The notes under the pieces: model-generated
What the model was told of the DNA's origin: nothing
Seen by the model: only the letters and a program-made list of their open reading frames with translations
Databases searched by the model: none
Assembly (NCBI RefSeq): GCF_900142995.1
Contig: NZ_FRCR01000009.1
Location: forward strand, 39,626-103,625
Source: Caldanaerovirga acetigignens
GTDB taxonomy: Bacteria > Bacillota > Thermosediminibacteria > Thermosediminibacterales > Thermosediminibacteraceae
Direction of reading: 5' to 3'
Length of the DNA stretch: 64,000 nucleotides
In this document: positions 1-7,872 of the stretch, in pieces
How the letters are laid out: the number at the start of each line of letters is the position of its first letter
Numbering within the stretch: the first letter of the stretch is position 1
Program-made: the position numbers and the translations under genes

Positions 1-20
1 CATTATGATTAAAATAAAAA

Positions 21-60
21 ATTGAGCCTGCATCGAAAATGCAGGCTCAATTTTTTATTT
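21..60. terminator. Bidirectional intrinsic terminator
   Basis: A perfect 13-bp stem (arms 21-33 and 39-51, loop CGAAA) is flanked by T-rich sequence on both sides, so it can end transcription on either strand. On the minus strand it lies about 70 bases past the stop of the RocB-like gene and probably ends that transcript. The gene it would end on the plus strand is outside the window. Confidence 0.85.
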
Positions 61-132
61 TTCAAGCTTCTATCAGCACATCGCAAATCCCCATATCTTC
101 CGGCGCAAAAACCCGGGCGTTTTCCAGAGGAA

Positions 133-1782
133 TCACTTTTCTCCCTCCAGCAACAATCTTACAGTCTTTTCCACAATTTCTGGCACTACTTCAAAAGAAT
201 AGGGGATATTAACCCTCTCCGTAAACTTGTGGGCATCTTTTCCGTAAGGACCTATGTTTACAACCGGAACATCTAATTTCCTTATGCATTCGACGGGGAG
301 CGAATAGATCTCGCCCCATCCCGGCATGTTATCTGTCAGTGCCTCCACGGCTCTTTCTTCGGGTATCGAAAAGTAGCTCAGGTCCGAAATGTAGGGATAA
401 AATTTTTTTATTTCGAATTTATACGGAACGCGGGCTGCTACTTCGGCAACTGCCGAATTTACCGCCATGATTAGATTTTTTTCTTTCTCTTTCTGGCCTT
501 TTACGTATATATGGGGGTAATACGGCGGAGCAAAAAACAGGACCACAGCAGGATTCTTGTTAGACCATTGCCTAGTAAGTTCCCTCACTATCTGGAGACA
601 GTAAATTCGATCATCGAGTTTTTGCTCCATAAGTTTATCTTTAAAATTCCTTAAGTGCTCCATAATTTTCCCATCTGTCTCCTTTTTAACCTCATCGTAA
701 AGTTCTTTAAACGTCAATACCTGGGGTTTCCAAGGCAACTTTTTACAGGGAATGCCGGAGGCCTGACAATAGCGCGCATAATCGTCGTTGAGTTTTTTTA
801 ATACGTTTTTGAAGGCCTTTTGTGCCTTGACTTTAAGTTTTTCTAGAATCTCATTGGGCTTGCTGCTATGGGTCGAGTAATTGAAGTAGAGGTATGCTTC
901 GTTTACGGTTTGAACGGAATACTCGGACTTTAAATCCCTCTGCCCGAGGCTTATGGGAGGTGTTGACGCCTCGCCCTCTACCAAATCGCACAGGTCAAAA
1001 GCTAGATCCACCTCCTTTAAAATTTCCGAAGCCAGGAGGTTTGCGTCCAAACCCTCGAAAGCTTGCCCCACGTGGGTCTCCTTGCCGTAGATGTAAAAGC
1101 AGGAAAGTATCTTCCCTACCGTCCCTATATAGATGTATTTCTTATCATCGCCGGGAAAACGGGGGGCCATATAATCGGTATCTATAGCCGCTACGTATTC
1201 TAAATTGTAAGTTTCTGCAAGGCGCACCAGGTCTTCTGTCGCTGAAAGCATACCTTTGGAATTTCCCTCTTCGTCCGGCACTGCAAGGAAAAGAATATTC
1301 CCCTGCATCTCGCTTACTTTTTCTGAAAGATGTTTTAGTAAAGCCATGTTAATAGCAACGCCGGATTTCATATCGAATATTCCCCGGCCGAACAGCCACT
1401 CGCCGCTTTCCAAGTCTTTTGACGTATCTTCGTCGAGCTCTTTAGTTCGTAAGATGTCTTTTAGCTTTTCCGGGTAAGTAGCATATTCTTTTATATTTCC
1501 ATAATCTTCTATACCCACGGTGTCTATATGTCCTATTAAAACAACGGTTTTCCTTGAATTTCCCTTTTGCCCCTTCAACAAGGCTAAAACGTTTTTCCTG
1601 TTCAAAACGTCACCTTTTAGGTCAGAAAGCAAAAGGTAATTAGGGTGTTCTTTGTAGTAATCCAGCGTTTTGAAAAAATCGTAAATCCACCTTGCTATTT
1701 CGATTTCACCTTCGCTTTCAACCACGCTTTTTATTCTAGTCAGTTGTAAAGCTAAATTTAAAATAAATTCTTTTTCCAACAT
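133..1782 (-). CDS. rocB: RocB-like M20-family metallopeptidase
   Basis: This 549-residue protein is an M20/M28-fold zinc hydrolase of the RocB (arginine utilisation) type. Likely metal ligands are H85 and D87 in LIGHIDTVG, D137 in GRGIFDMKSG, and the acidic pair E171-E172 in the DEEGNSKG motif. The length of about 550 residues fits RocB rather than the shorter ArgE/DapE/PepT enzymes. The exact substrate of RocB is not settled; a role in arginine or peptide catabolism is inferred from the family. The ATG start has a good ribosome site (AGGAGGGTG) just upstream. The gene is transcribed divergently from a sigma-54 activator resembling RocR, 111 bases away. I looked for a -24/-12 promoter in that gap and found none. 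A weak sigma-A candidate is TTGATA (1862-1867) with TAAAAG (1840-1845), 16-bp spacing. Confidence 0.85.
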   Translation of the reverse strand: MLEKEFILNLALQLTRIKSVVESEGEIEIARWIYDFFKTLDYYKEHPNYLLLSDLKGDVLNRKNVLALLKGQKGNSRKTVVLIGHIDTVGIEDYGNIKEYATYPEKLKDILRTKELDEDTSKDLESGEWLFGRGIFDMKSGVAINMALLKHLSEKVSEMQGNILFLAVPDEEGNSKGMLSATEDLVRLAETYNLEYVAAIDTDYMAPRFPGDDKKYIYIGTVGKILSCFYIYGKETHVGQAFEGLDANLLASEILKEVDLAFDLCDLVEGEASTPPISLGQRDLKSEYSVQTVNEAYLYFNYSTHSSKPNEILEKLKVKAQKAFKNVLKKLNDDYARYCQASGIPCKKLPWKPQVLTFKELYDEVKKETDGKIMEHLRNFKDKLMEQKLDDRIYCLQIVRELTRQWSNKNPAVVLFFAPPYYPHIYVKGQKEKEKNLIMAVNSAVAEVAARVPYKFEIKKFYPYISDLSYFSIPEERAVEALTDNMPGWGEIYSLPVECIRKLDVPVVNIGPYGKDAHKFTERVNIPYSFEVVPEIVEKTVRLLLEGEK

Positions 1783-1893
1783 AACACCCTCCTGCTAACT
1801 AGAAATCTATCGAAACCGACTTTAACAATTTCGACGCCTCTTTTAAAATTCCCTGCAGGAATATCAAGACCCGTGTAGAAAAACAATAATTGG

Positions 1894-3327
1894 GTGATGG
1901 AAATGGAAAAGCAAGAGGAGCGCCTTAAAAAAATTCTCTCTTATGAAACGGTAAATAAAATTTTTAACGCATTAGACGAAGGCATCATCATCGTCGATAG
2001 GGATTATAACATACTTTTTTACAACAAGACGCTAAGTCGTATCGAAGGGCTGGAGTCCAACAGCGTAATAGGCAAGAAGCTCCTCGAGGTCTTTCCATCG
2101 CTTACCCCTGAGGAGAGCACAATTTATCAGGTTATAAAAAGTGCAAAGCCCATATTTAACAGGTATCAAGCTTATCTGAACTATAAGGGGAAAGAGATAA
2201 GAACTGTAAATTCCACCATCCCTATAGTTGAAGACGGCCAAGTGCTAGGGGCCCTGGAGATTTCCAGAGATGTATCGGAATTATATGAACTTTCCCAGAA
2301 GGTACTGGAACTACAGCAGAAACTCATAGGAAGAAAAATTCGCACAGTCAACATCGGCTTGAGATACACTTTCGACAGTATAATAGGGAAGAGCCAAAAA
2401 ATCCGGGAACTTGTGTGTCTTCTTAAAAAAGTCGCCGGCACCACTTCTTCGGTGCTGATCTACGGTGAGACCGGAACCGGCAAGGAACTTTTCGCCCAGA
2501 GCATCCATTCTGAAAGCCCCCGCCGTAACAAACCTTTCATCGCCCAAAACTGCGCAGCTCTCCCCGAAACTTTGCTAGAGTCGTTGCTCTTTGGTACCAC
2601 CAAAGGCAGCTTTACCGGCGCCGAAGATAGACCTGGTCTTTTCGAGCAGGCCGACGGAGGCACGCTTCTCCTCGATGAAATCAACTGCATGGGACTTTCT
2701 CTGCAAAGCAAGCTGCTGAGGGTGCTCCAGGAAGGGGTCGTGCGGCGTATAGGGGCAACTTGTGATATCCCCGTAGATGTAAGGATAATAGCCACAACTA
2801 ACGAACACCCTGTCGAATTGATTAAAAGTGGCCGATTGAGAAATGACCTTTTTTACCGGCTGAGCGTCATTTATGTCGAAATTCCCCCACTCAGGGACCG
2901 GCTGGAAGACATCGAGGATCTGGTTATACATTTTATCGAAAAATACAACCAAAAATTCAAAAAGAACGTAAAGGGCATAGATCGTCAGGTGCTAAACCTT
3001 TTTAAAGAATATTCCTGGCCTGGTAACGTAAGAGAGTTAGAACACGTTATAGAGGGCGTCATGAATTATGTAGACGAAGGATATATTTCCCTTTCGGACC
3101 TTAAATATTTGAGCTTTGGAAGTTTCAAAAACTACGTTGAACATAGGGCCGGACGATCTTCTACTGTTAAATCCCGGGTGGATGAATATGAAAGGGAACT
3201 TATAATAAATGCTCTAAAAAGCACCAATGGAAACATAACAAAAGCTGCCCAACTGTTAGGTATCAAAAGGCAAGCCCTTCAGTATCGCCTGAGAAAGTTC
3301 GGCATCGACAAGGAGCTCTTCAGTTAA
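1894..3327 (+). CDS. Sigma-54-dependent activator (PAS-AAA+-Fis), RocR-like
   Basis: This is a 477-residue enhancer-binding protein that should use ATP to open sigma-54 promoters. Domains in order: PAS sensor (about 20-130), AAA+ core (about 160-390), Fis-type HTH (about 430-470). Visible AAA+ motifs are Walker A GETGTGKE (191-198), the sigma-54 contact loop GSFTGA (238-243, a conservative variant of GAFTGA), Walker B GGTLLLDEI (255-263) and the arginine-finger stretch RNDLFYRL (316-323). PAS plus AAA+ plus Fis is the RocR/PrdR arrangement of Firmicutes, and the divergent neighbour is RocB-like, so regulation of amino-acid catabolism is a reasonable inference. The best target seen is the -24/-12 promoter of the convergent GTPase gene downstream. 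The start is uncertain: GTG 1894, ATG 1897 and ATG 1903 all lack a good ribosome site. Confidence 0.85.
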   Translation: MMEMEKQEERLKKILSYETVNKIFNALDEGIIIVDRDYNILFYNKTLSRIEGLESNSVIGKKLLEVFPSLTPEESTIYQVIKSAKPIFNRYQAYLNYKGKEIRTVNSTIPIVEDGQVLGALEISRDVSELYELSQKVLELQQKLIGRKIRTVNIGLRYTFDSIIGKSQKIRELVCLLKKVAGTTSSVLIYGETGTGKELFAQSIHSESPRRNKPFIAQNCAALPETLLESLLFGTTKGSFTGAEDRPGLFEQADGGTLLLDEINCMGLSLQSKLLRVLQEGVVRRIGATCDIPVDVRIIATTNEHPVELIKSGRLRNDLFYRLSVIYVEIPPLRDRLEDIEDLVIHFIEKYNQKFKKNVKGIDRQVLNLFKEYSWPGNVRELEHVIEGVMNYVDEGYISLSDLKYLSFGSFKNYVEHRAGRSSTVKSRVDEYERELIINALKSTNGNITKAAQLLGIKRQALQYRLRKFGIDKELFS

Positions 3328-3344
3328 CTCGATTTTAATTTGCC

Positions 3345-3378
3345 AAAAAGGGCTGTCCGCAGAGAACAGCCCTTTTTT
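3345..3378. terminator. Bidirectional intrinsic terminator between convergent genes
   Basis: A GC-rich inverted repeat (arms AAAAAGGGCTGT and ACAGCCCTTTTTT) gives U-runs in both directions. It sits between the stop of the sigma-54 activator and the stop of the convergent GTPase gene, and serves both. Confidence 0.85.
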
Positions 3379-3379
3379 A

Positions 3380-4693
3380 TTATCTGAACTTCTGAAGTAC
3401 ATCTTCCAATGTCGGGGAGCCTATTTCTTGTAGCCTGTACCTAACCCTCACCGCAGGTTTGTCAATTTTCATAATCCTCCCCAAGTCAATAGGTGTACCC
3501 ACCACTACTGCATCGCATTCAGTCCTGTTGATGGTTTCCTCAAGCTCTTTAATCTGAGTCTCACCGTAGCCCATGGCAGGTAGGATTACAGAAAGGTGGG
3601 TGTATTTGGCGTAAGTTTCCTTTATACTACCCACGGCGTACGGCCTCGGGTCGATTATGCAAGAAGCACCGAACTTTTTGGCTGCCACATATCCTGCACC
3701 ATAAGTCATTTCGCCATGTGTGAGCGTAGGTCCATCTTCAACTACAAGTACCTTCCTGCCCTTTATCTTAGCCGGGTCGTCGACAAATATGGGCGATGCA
3801 GCTTCTACCACCTGGGCCTTAGGGTTAACCTCTTCGATGCTTCTTCGCACAGCATCGATCCCTTCTGGAGAAGCGGTATCAATCTTGTTTATCACCACCA
3901 CATCCGCCATTCTAAGGTTGGTCTCACCCGGGTGGTATTTTACCTCATGACCCGGCCTGTGCGGGTCAACCAGCACGATATGCATATCGGTATGGTAAAA
4001 TGGGAAGTCGTTGTTTCCGCCGTCCCATACTATCACATCGGCTTCCTTTTCAGCCTCTTTTAGGATCACTCCGTAGTCCACCCCTGCATACACCACTATT
4101 CCCATATCGATGTGAGGCTCATATTCTTCTCTTTCTTCGATTGTACATTTATGTCGGTCCAGGTCTTCATAAGTCGCGAACCTCTGGCATATCTGTTTCG
4201 ACAGGTCCCCGTATGGCATAGGATGCCTTATTGCCACAACTTTTTTACCCATGTCCTTCAAAATTTCGCAAACCCTTCTGGTGGTCTGACTTTTTCCAAC
4301 TCCCGTCCTTACAGCACCCACAGAAACCACAGGTTTTGTTGACTTTATCATGGTGCTCTTCGGACCCATGAGTCTGAAATCAGCACCTGAGCTTAGAACC
4401 CTCGATGCCTTGTGCATCACTTCTTCATGAGAAACATCGCTGTATGCAAAGACAACCTGGTCGACTTTTTGTTCTCTTATTAGCGTTTCTAGTTCGCTTT
4501 CGGGGTAAATAGGTATGCCATTGGGGTAAAGATTTCCTGCAAGTATAGGAGGATATTTTCTTTCTTCAATATTTGGTATCTGGGTTGCCGTGAAGGCCAC
4601 GACTTCATATAAATCGTTGTCTCTAAAATAAGCGTTAAAAACATGAAAGTCTCTTCCCGCAGCTCCCATTATTATGGTCCTCATTCGTCTCAT
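3380..4693 (-). CDS. COG2403-type P-loop GTPase (cyclic 2,3-diphosphoglycerate synthetase-like)
   Basis: A 437-residue protein of the COG2403 family, often annotated cyclic 2,3-diphosphoglycerate synthetase after an archaeal homologue. It has an N-terminal Rossmann-like half opening TIIMGAAGRDFH, then a P-loop domain with Walker A GAVRTGVGKS (126-135), a DGGNNDFPF segment and a G4-like VINKID motif near residue 268. The archaeal product is not expected in a bacterium of this type, so the enzymatic role here is unknown. In other genomes I recall relatives near carbamate or purine/arginine catabolism genes; this is recollection, not tested. The strongest clue is local: a sigma-54 promoter at 4735-4750 and a RocR-like activator next door point to induction by a catabolic signal. 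Ribosome site GGGGAGGG precedes the ATG. Confidence 0.75.
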   Translation of the reverse strand: MRRMRTIIMGAAGRDFHVFNAYFRDNDLYEVVAFTATQIPNIEERKYPPILAGNLYPNGIPIYPESELETLIREQKVDQVVFAYSDVSHEEVMHKASRVLSSGADFRLMGPKSTMIKSTKPVVSVGAVRTGVGKSQTTRRVCEILKDMGKKVVAIRHPMPYGDLSKQICQRFATYEDLDRHKCTIEEREEYEPHIDMGIVVYAGVDYGVILKEAEKEADVIVWDGGNNDFPFYHTDMHIVLVDPHRPGHEVKYHPGETNLRMADVVVINKIDTASPEGIDAVRRSIEEVNPKAQVVEAASPIFVDDPAKIKGRKVLVVEDGPTLTHGEMTYGAGYVAAKKFGASCIIDPRPYAVGSIKETYAKYTHLSVILPAMGYGETQIKELEETINRTECDAVVVGTPIDLGRIMKIDKPAVRVRYRLQEIGSPTLEDVLQKFR

Positions 4694-4734
4694 TGTAAAA
4701 ACCCTCCCCTCTTATTTTTCCCACAACCTATAAA

Positions 4735-4750
4735 AGCAAAACTCATGCCA
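4735..4750 (-). promoter_or_regulatory. Sigma-54 (-24/-12) promoter of the COG2403 gene
   Basis: On the minus strand the sequence TGGCATGAGTTTTGCT matches the sigma-54 consensus TGGCACG-N4-TTGCW with one change (C to T) and the required 10 bp between GG and GC. It would start transcripts near 4724, about 30 bases before the ATG at 4693. A gene for a sigma-54 activator lies beside it. Confidence 0.7.
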
Positions 4751-4793
4751 TTACAGAATTACCAATTTCAAAGCCATATCTATTATGATCACT

Positions 4794-4808
4794 GCAAAAA
4801 TTTTTTGC
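4794..4808. promoter_or_regulatory. Candidate activator-binding palindrome upstream of the sigma-54 promoter
   Basis: GCAAAAA-T-TTTTTGC is a perfect 7-bp inverted repeat centred about 60 bp upstream of the -24/-12 element. A matching half-site TTTTTGCA lies at 4822-4829. It is placed like an upstream activating sequence for the neighbouring PAS-AAA+-Fis protein. The low complexity of the arms keeps confidence modest. Confidence 0.4.
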
Positions 4809-4879
4809 CCCAGATTATTTATTTTTGCACAATCAGAATTTCTTCATTTTCTCCTCAAAAATCCCTCACATTTTAAGGC

Positions 4880-4885
4880 TATAAT
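4880..4885 (+). promoter_or_regulatory. Sigma-A -10 element of the Spy-like gene
   Basis: A perfect TATAAT lies 40 bases before the ATG at 4926. No good -35 is seen at 16-18 bp spacing, so the promoter may be weak or need an activator. Confidence 0.45.
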
Positions 4886-4925
4886 AGACTTTGAAAGGCA
4901 TTTAACCTATTAAGGGAGGGATAAC

Positions 4926-5402
4926 ATGACAAAGAAAATCCTGGCCTTTGGAATAGCAGCGGTATTGATACTGGGAACCGCTGCAGTGGCCATAGCGGCA
5001 GTGCCTGGTGTTTTTCCAAGCTCAGGCAGTAATTTTGGACTGCAATCTAAGCTCAATTTGACTGATGAACAGTACAGCAAACTCAGGGATATACAGGCAG
5101 AATTCTTCCAAAAAATGACTCAATTTAGGAGTGACATGGCAAAAATCAGACTTGAGCTGCATGACCTATACTTATCAAAAAACCCCGACCAGAAAGCCAT
5201 CGACGAGAAGCTAAAGGAATTAAGCGACCTCAGAAATAAAATGTTTGACCTGAAATGGGAATATTACGAAAAAATTAAAGGCCTTCTTACTGAAGAACAG
5301 CTTTCGCAGCTTAGAGGATTTTGGGGACTCGGGTTTGGAATGGGACCCGGTTTCTGCCACGGTTTTGGCACGATGGGAAGGGTTTTTGGCCCCGGAATAT
5401 AA
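4926..5402 (+). CDS. Spy/CpxP-like exported helical protein
   Basis: A 158-residue small protein with a clear signal peptide (KK, then a hydrophobic stretch, then AIAAVPG near residue 27). The mature part is mostly alpha-helical and carries two LTXXQ-type motifs, LTDEQYSKL and LTEEQLSQL, spaced as in the Spy/CpxP/zinc-resistance family. The tail is Gly/Phe/Met-rich with His and Cys. Family members act outside the membrane as chaperones or metal/stress-responsive proteins; which applies here cannot be told from sequence. The ribosome site AGGGAGGG is strong. The gene is monocistronic on the plus strand. No terminator separates it from the following B12-riboswitch promoter, which starts only three bases after its stop codon. 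Confidence 0.7.
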   Translation: MTKKILAFGIAAVLILGTAAVAIAAVPGVFPSSGSNFGLQSKLNLTDEQYSKLRDIQAEFFQKMTQFRSDMAKIRLELHDLYLSKNPDQKAIDEKLKELSDLRNKMFDLKWEYYEKIKGLLTEEQLSQLRGFWGLGFGMGPGFCHGFGTMGRVFGPGI

Positions 5403-5405
5403 TAC

Positions 5406-5435
5406 TTGACAAGTTACCTTCGCAAGATTTATAAT
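5406..5435 (+). promoter_or_regulatory. Sigma-A promoter of the cobalamin riboswitch transcript
   Basis: TTGACA (5406-5411) and TATAAT (5430-5435) are both perfect, with 18-bp spacing, and give a start just upstream of the riboswitch aptamer. Confidence 0.85.
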
Positions 5436-5449
5436 TGTTGTGAAACTAG

Positions 5450-5636
5450 AAATATGCGCCTTCAAGGTGCCCCTTTTGGGGAGAATAGGGAAGTCCGGTG
5501 AAAGTCCGGCGCGGACCCGCCACTGTAACGGGAAGCCCCTTAAAAAGGCCACTGGGAAACTGGGAAGGCTTAAGGCGGCGATGAACCGGAGCCAGGAGAC
5601 CTGCCTTGGAAGGTAGATGTCCGGGGATGATGGCAA
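5450..5636 (+). ncRNA. Cobalamin (B12) riboswitch
   Basis: The leader has the hallmark blocks of the cobalamin riboswitch in order: GGTGCC, GAATAGGGAA, GGTGAAAGTCCGG, GCGGACCCGCCACTGTAA, a CCACTGGGAAACTGGGAAGG arm, GATGAACCGGAGCCAGGAGACCTGCC (the B12 box). It is followed by a terminator, then the ribosome site of an ECF S component. Adenosylcobalamin binding would favour termination and so shut off uptake and salvage genes when B12 is plentiful. Confidence 0.95.
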
Positions 5637-5637
5637 A

Positions 5638-5677
5638 GTCCACGGTCTAATTTGCAATTAGACTGTGGGCTTTTTTC
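5638..5677 (+). terminator. Riboswitch-controlled terminator
   Basis: A 14-bp stem (arms 5638-5651 and 5657-5670, two G-U pairs) is followed by six T residues. It lies between the B12 aptamer and cblT and is the expression platform. Confidence 0.85.
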
Positions 5678-5716
5678 GTTTATTATAATAATTTTTAAGC
5701 AGGAGGTATTAGCCTT

Positions 5717-6217
5717 ATGGTAAACCAAAAGACAAGAGCTCTCACCCTTAGTGCCATTTTTGTAGCCCTGAGCTTCATAGGTGCAGGCATAAAATTGCCA
5801 AGCCCAACGGGAACCGTGGCCTTTGATTCAGCCCCGGGGTACATGGCAGCATTGTTTCTGGGCCCCTCTTACGGCGCCCTCACCTCTTCATTAGGGCACA
5901 TCTTCACCAGCATGAATGCAGGCTTTCCTCTCTCGGCCCCGATCCACCTTCTAATAGCTATCGAAATGGCATTTTTTGCAGCGGTATTTGCCATTATAGG
6001 TAAAAGGAATTTAACTTTGGCGATAATAACGACAACACTGCTAAACGGCGTATTAGCGCCGGCGAGCCTGCTGCTCTTTCCCGGTTTTGGCAGTGGCTTT
6101 TTTACGGCAATTGTAGTCCCGCTCACGGTGGCATCGGCTTTAAATCTGTCGCTGGCCGCCCTCGTTTATTCGCTTATAAGAAGGACAAAGGGGGAAAGTT
6201 ATGTGGATAAAAAATGA
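5717..6217 (+). CDS. cblT: ECF transporter S component, probable alpha-ribazole transporter CblT
   Basis: A 166-residue integral membrane protein with about five or six hydrophobic helices and the ECF S-component style N-terminus (TRALTLSAIFVALSFIGAGIKLP). It should bind a vitamin-type ligand and work with a shared EcfAA'T energy module encoded elsewhere. Two facts point to a B12 precursor: it is the first gene after a cobalamin riboswitch, and it overlaps by 17 bases a gene resembling the alpha-ribazole kinase CblS. The CblT-CblS pair is the known Listeria/Geobacillus route for salvage of alpha-ribazole into the lower ligand of cobalamin. The ribosome site AGGAGGT is ideal. An alternative is a dimethylbenzimidazole or cobinamide transporter. 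Confidence 0.8.
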   Translation: MVNQKTRALTLSAIFVALSFIGAGIKLPSPTGTVAFDSAPGYMAALFLGPSYGALTSSLGHIFTSMNAGFPLSAPIHLLIAIEMAFFAAVFAIIGKRNLTLAIITTTLLNGVLAPASLLLFPGFGSGFFTAIVVPLTVASALNLSLAALVYSLIRRTKGESYVDKK

Positions 6218-6941
6218 AGCTTTGCCGAATAGAGATGTGGTGCTGATAAGGATTGTCGGGGGAAATTTTCTTGCGGTGGCTTGCGACTCAGCCGGAGGTA
6301 TAGGGGAAAAGGAACATGACCTTGTGAAGGTTTCCCCTTACATCACCGGAAGATTTACATGTCGGGTGACCTTGATGGAACTTTTTGCGATAGGTGCAAA
6401 GCCTCTGACATTGACGGCTACCATTTCGTGCGAACCGTCCCCCACGGGAGAAGGTCTTCTTAGGGGAATCAAAGATGAGCTTTCCGCCTGCGGGCTTGAT
6501 GGCGTCCCCTATGCCGTGAGCACCGAGAAAAATATTCCAACATGCCAGACAGCACTTGGAGTTACAACAATCGGAATCGCAAGCATCGATGAAATACGCA
6601 TGGGTAAAACAAAGTCCGGAGATATAATTTACTGTCTTGGCGTTCCCAAAGTTGGAAATGAAGTATCCCTCGAAGACCCCGACATCGCCGATGCCTTGGC
6701 TGTAAAACGGCTTTTAGCCATAACTGATGTGCACGATATTATTCCGGTAGGTTCAAGAGGAATAAAAGGCGAGGTAGAACACCTCGCCAAAGTATCAGGT
6801 TTTTCAGTGCAGTGGGAAAGGTTATTGTCCGTAGATATTAAAAAATCCGCTGGACCTGCTACCTGCGTCGTTTTTACCGCGCCTGAAACCCTTGAATTAA
6901 AGGGTCTCAGACCGGTTTTCCGGTTGGGGACCCTCTTGTGA
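6201..6941 (+). CDS. cblS: Probable alpha-ribazole kinase CblS (PurM-like)
   Basis: A 246-residue PurM/AIR-synthase-superfamily protein. The early CDSAGGIGEKEHD segment (about 29-41) resembles the nucleotide/metal-binding entry loop of this fold, and the ISCEPSPTGEGLLRGI stretch (about 76-91) is typical of the family. CblS phosphorylates alpha-ribazole to alpha-ribazole phosphate, bypassing CobT in assembly of the B12 lower ligand. The assignment rests on the fold pattern, the cobalamin riboswitch upstream and translational coupling to cblT. The ribosome site AAGGGGGAAAG lies in the end of cblT. The gene converges on a lipoprotein gene only six bases away, and I see no terminator between them. 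Confidence 0.7.
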   Translation: MWIKNEALPNRDVVLIRIVGGNFLAVACDSAGGIGEKEHDLVKVSPYITGRFTCRVTLMELFAIGAKPLTLTATISCEPSPTGEGLLRGIKDELSACGLDGVPYAVSTEKNIPTCQTALGVTTIGIASIDEIRMGKTKSGDIIYCLGVPKVGNEVSLEDPDIADALAVKRLLAITDVHDIIPVGSRGIKGEVEHLAKVSGFSVQWERLLSVDIKKSAGPATCVVFTAPETLELKGLRPVFRLGTLL

Positions 6942-6947
6942 TTATCT

Positions 6948-7814
6948 TTAGTGGAACTTTTTTTCAGCCTCTTTAATGTTTTTTTCTGCAATTTGGCATT
7001 TCATTTTAATCAGATTGGGATCTTTTATTTCAACGGCTTCTTTCAATTCTTTAAGTGAAAACTCTACTTTATTTCCCGTTAAACTATCCTTCAGCCGGGG
7101 TTTGCCCATCTTCCATTCCTCCTGGGCTTTCATCATGGAGGCTGAAGCTTCCTCGTTTTGGTCGCTTAAGGCCCTGTAAGCCGCATCTCGCAGATAATAC
7201 AGGGTTCTTTTGGCGCTCACGGCACGGCTCGATTCAAAAAGGCTTTCGAAAGCCACGGTCCTGTAGTAAAGGTCATTGGCTGCCAGCAAGCCGCCGTAAA
7301 GGTCCTGTTTTGTCAGCATCTTTGTAACTTCATTTAGCTTTTCGTTAAAGGCGGTTATTATATCAATTTGTGCCCCTTGCTGCATGGCCAGTTCTCTAAA
7401 TTCATTCCATTCGCCGTGGATGAGAAATACCATTTTTTCGTACTTTGCCCAGTCGGGCTGAAGACTCGATCTTTTCTGTTGACTTACCCCCTGCTGCCCT
7501 TCCTTACTTTGTTGATGTCCCTGTTTGCTCTGATTTTCCCCGCCGTTTTGCGCTCCATGAGCTCCTTGAACACCTGTGCTTTCCGCAGGAGGAGCCTTTA
7601 ATGCAAAATAATCTTTCTCGAATTCTTTTACCAGCTTCTCTACGTCTTCCTCGAGCTTTTTAAGGGCAAACATCCCTTTTTTTTGTTGACGGGAGCTTTC
7701 CGGTGAAGTCCTTGCTGAACTTTTTGAGCAGCCTGTAATTAAAGCCAGTATGATAAAAAGCAGTAAAACTCTCCACGTGTACGTTAAAAATACTCTTAAG
7801 GTTTTTGGAGGCAT
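6948..7814 (-). CDS. Lipoprotein of unknown function
   Basis: I do not recognise a family. The 288-residue protein has a lipoprotein signal (basic start, hydrophobic VLLLFIILALITGC, lipobox LITGC near residue 29). Next comes a charged helical part, then a low-complexity Gln/Gly/Ser linker (about 85-125), then a long helical C-terminal region without cysteine clusters or enzyme motifs. It is therefore likely an extracytoplasmic, membrane-anchored helical protein. It is the last gene after the mbl-flhO-flhP-fabZ group. I chose ATG 7814 over GTG 7817 because the AGGAGAGGTGATG ribosome region fits; the difference is one codon. Position next to envelope and sporulation genes suggests a surface role, but this is only inference. 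Confidence 0.65.
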   Translation of the reverse strand: MPPKTLRVFLTYTWRVLLLFIILALITGCSKSSARTSPESSRQQKKGMFALKKLEEDVEKLVKEFEKDYFALKAPPAESTGVQGAHGAQNGGENQSKQGHQQSKEGQQGVSQQKRSSLQPDWAKYEKMVFLIHGEWNEFRELAMQQGAQIDIITAFNEKLNEVTKMLTKQDLYGGLLAANDLYYRTVAFESLFESSRAVSAKRTLYYLRDAAYRALSDQNEEASASMMKAQEEWKMGKPRLKDSLTGNKVEFSLKELKEAVEIKDPNLIKMKCQIAEKNIKEAEKKFH

Positions 7815-7872
7815 CACTTACATCACCTCTCCTCACCTTAAGAGTATTTTTCCACCGCTTTCGGCTTTTTAT

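Noticed and set aside
22..276. 84-codon plus-strand open frame at the window start
   Set aside because: It begins inside a terminator hairpin and overlaps the RocB-like gene in antisense; no ribosome site.
1783..1893. Possible sigma-54 promoter for the RocB-like gene
   Set aside because: Checked both strands for GG-N10-GC in a TGGC...TTGC context; none found. Only a weak sigma-A candidate remains.
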